NCBI GenBank assembly: GCA_965283955.1
Contig: CBDIQW010000001.1
Location: forward strand, 5,146,001-5,210,000
Source: Emticicia sp965283955
Lineage (GTDB): Bacteria > Bacteroidota > Bacteroidia > Cytophagales > Spirosomataceae
Length of the DNA: 64,000 nt
Reading direction: 5' to 3'
Shown one piece after another: positions 62,556-64,000 of this stretch. The translations under genes were made by a program, and so were the position numbers. How positions within the stretch are numbered: the stretch's first letter is position 1; the number at the start of each line of letters is the position of its first letter. The notes beneath the pieces were generated by a model, which made no database searches, was not told where the DNA came from, and saw nothing but the letters and a program-made list of their open reading frames with translations.

Positions 62556-63251
62556 TTATCCCAAATAAATAATCTCTTTTTCTTCTCTCCCCTCAAAATA
62601 TGCAACTATTTTATCTTTAGGAATAATTAGTTCGCATACAACAAATTCTGTTTTGTAAAGAAGATTATTCCTCTCTGCAAACATTTCAGCAATACTTTTA
62701 TCTAATGTCCAGCTAAATCTATATTTTTTACTTTTGTATTCATCTTTGCTCATTCCTCTATAAATAGTTACTTCATAAGGAAGACTTTTTATAAATTCCC
62801 TTTCGGAATCTGTCATTAAAAACTCCTTTTCTTTTCTATCAGATTTGAATAAATTTACTGTTAGTGCATAAGGGGCAGTACTATAATCTTGCATTGTGTA
62901 GCTTTCATTCAAATATGACCAGTATTCTTTATCTGATAGTTTATCAGCATACTTACTAAAAGTTTTGATTTTATCTGATGCAGGGCAGAAGGATAAAATA
63001 TAATCAATATCAAATCCTTTTTTAAGAGTAATGAGACTTAATTCATTTATTAGGTTGTCTGCAATTATCCAATCTATATCACTAATTTCTTTTTTCCTGA
63101 GAATCCTTGCTATATGCTTAATTTTTTGCTCAATTTCTCCTTTACCTATGATTTCAGCTTGTGTGCTTTTTATCTCCTCCCATTTTTTTTTGAGGTCTTT
63201 AAAAGCTTCTTTAAATTCTTCTTCTGTTGAATACTCAATAAGTTTTTCCAT
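62556..63251 (-). CDS. ADP-ribosyltransferase-like protein
   Basis: A 231-residue protein. The C-terminal third has the R-S-E layout of arginine-specific ADP-ribosyltransferases: Arg165 in VTIYRGMS, the FSWTLDKSIAEMFAERN Ser/Thr block (Ser180, Thr182) and the ARTT-like GREEKEIIYLG with the Glu224-x-Glu226 catalytic pair. The N-terminal 140 residues are helical and not recognised. No signal peptide is present, so it would act inside the host cell. Such enzymes in mobile elements are often toxins or phage-defence effectors. Role not proven. Confidence 0.6.
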   Translation of the reverse strand: MEKLIEYSTEEEFKEAFKDLKKKWEEIKSTQAEIIGKGEIEQKIKHIARILRKKEISDIDWIIADNLINELSLITLKKGFDIDYILSFCPASDKIKTFSKYADKLSDKEYWSYLNESYTMQDYSTAPYALTVNLFKSDRKEKEFLMTDSEREFIKSLPYEVTIYRGMSKDEYKSKKYRFSWTLDKSIAEMFAERNNLLYKTEFVVCELIIPKDKIVAYFEGREEKEIIYLG

Positions 63252-63363
63252 GTTTAGTATTTTCTATTATTATAAAATAACTCAGATAAGAGTTGCTCGG
63301 ATTTCAAATACTTCAGCACTATTTTTAATATAGTATGTTTTTTGCGAGATAATTATGATTAAA

Positions 63364-63882
63364 CTAATTTAAAAGCAAATCGCTAATTTTCTTACTTTTA
63401 TCAAAATTCTGGTTTTTTATTTGATTATATGTACCTAACACAGCTCGAAGAAGCCTTTCAAAGTTGGCTATTTTAACAGGATTATAATATAGAAAGTTAA
63501 TCATTATCAAAGAATAAGTATCGAGTGTTAACATAGCTGAGCTTTCCAAATTATCATAAGTTCTATTGTTAATATTATGATTTTTATCAGTATGGTATTT
63601 TACTAAAGTATTCATCCAAGCTTCTGGTTTAGTATCAAAATGTGCTGGTATTCTTTCAATAAAGCTTCTTTTTGAAGCCATACCAACATAAAAAAAGCTA
63701 TTAGCTTCATCTTTAAAGAGATATACGCCTCTTCCTCCTCTTAAAGCTTTTCCATTAAAGAAAATCAAATCTTTAAGTGTTAAGGTTTTTAGTGGCAGAC
63801 CATCTATTAGATTGAGTTTTTCAATTAACTCAAGGACAGTTAATCCTTCTATCTCTTCAAAGTTAAGTAGGTAGTCATTCAT
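63364..63882 (-). CDS. GIY-YIG-like nuclease domain protein
   Basis: A 172-residue protein with RGVYLFKDEANSFFYVGMAS (GVY ... YVG at residues 52-54 and 65-67), Arg77 in FIERIPAH, His81 and Glu142 in ANFERLLRAVLG, matching the order of GIY-YIG catalytic residues. Length is normal for a stand-alone nuclease. It is on the same strand as the ADP-ribosyltransferase-like gene. Function (repair, restriction or homing) is unknown. The bases from 63883 to the window end hold no supported gene. Confidence 0.55.
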   Translation of the reverse strand: MNDYLLNFEEIEGLTVLELIEKLNLIDGLPLKTLTLKDLIFFNGKALRGGRGVYLFKDEANSFFYVGMASKRSFIERIPAHFDTKPEAWMNTLVKYHTDKNHNINNRTYDNLESSAMLTLDTYSLIMINFLYYNPVKIANFERLLRAVLGTYNQIKNQNFDKSKKISDLLLN

Positions 63883-64000
63883 GATTCCAAAATTTCATTT
63901 AGAGTAAAAATTAAAGCATGCTGTGATTCTATACGCAATTCACTTAGAATGGTATTTTTTTAAGAATGTACATGATTAAAGCTAAAATTTTGAGAATTAA

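Noticed and set aside
1..64000. CRISPR arrays
   Set aside because: No regularly spaced 25-40 base direct repeats with unique spacers were seen; the repeats present are 7-12 bases long and irregular.
135..64000. Many open frames antisense to or overlapping recognised genes
   Set aside because: They are shadows: their products have no recognisable motifs, and the opposite or overlapping frame has clear family features.

Overview
The window looks like chromosome of an AT-rich Bacteroidota, most likely order Cytophagales. The evidence is a type IX secretion C-terminal domain, a sigma/FecR/TonB-receptor set with an N-terminal STN domain, Bacteroidota-typical families (DUF4249, DUF3109, BatD, DUF2805/DUF2256, DUF5522, DUF3871), few Shine-Dalgarno sequences, and repeated TAnnTTTG -7 promoter elements, the hallmark of this phylum. 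No species is assigned.

Layout. 1-2.7 kb: the end of a TonB-dependent receptor and its DUF4249 lipoprotein partner. 2.8-24.4 kb: housekeeping and envelope genes (M14 peptidase, an MbtH-like gene hidden by a frame slip, hpt, TPR protein, purple acid phosphatase, Lrp regulator, an alkyltransferase-like protein, lytic transglycosylase, O-methyltransferase, aroC, batD, an ECF sigma factor with a serine hydrolase and a likely anti-sigma factor, rpmB, punA). 24.5-29.7 kb: ECF sigma, FecR and an STN-type TonB receptor. 29.8-41.6 kb: sugar isomerase, rRNA methyltransferase, dnaA, mutA, glycerate kinase and an ATP synthase operon that stops after atpH. 42-52.7 kb: a sulfur-oxidation island made of a Crp/Fnr regulator, TauE exporter, persulfide-dioxygenase/rhodanese, TsdA, DsrE, SoxB, an outer-membrane porin, two YeeE/YedE halves and a type II sulfide:quinone oxidoreductase. 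52.9-56.6 kb: tgt, a glycosyltransferase, rsmG and tRNA-Asn. 56.6-64 kb: a probable integrated element next to tRNA-Asn, with recombination-type genes (DUF3871, RecA-like ATPase), an unrecognised membrane operon ending in a J-domain-like protein, an XRE regulator, and three unusual enzymes: transglutaminase-like, ADP-ribosyltransferase-like and GIY-YIG-like.

The most interesting observations are as follows. (1) Four sulfur-island transcription units each carry a TGTGA-N6-TCACA-like operator. In three of them its centre lies exactly 29.5 bp before a TAnnTTTG element, which defines a candidate regulon of the adjacent Crp/Fnr protein. (2) The sulfur island has soxB and tsdA but no soxXA, soxYZ or soxCD. 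(3) The tRNA-Asn element carries uncharacterised effector-like genes. (4) Families of short phased repeats sit in intergenic regions and also in frame inside rlmI and glycerate kinase.

Caution: at least eight conserved genes, including atpB, are split by single-base indels that one inserted or removed base repairs, so residual sequencing error is more likely than gene decay. Coordinates given for these genes span the repaired reading frame.
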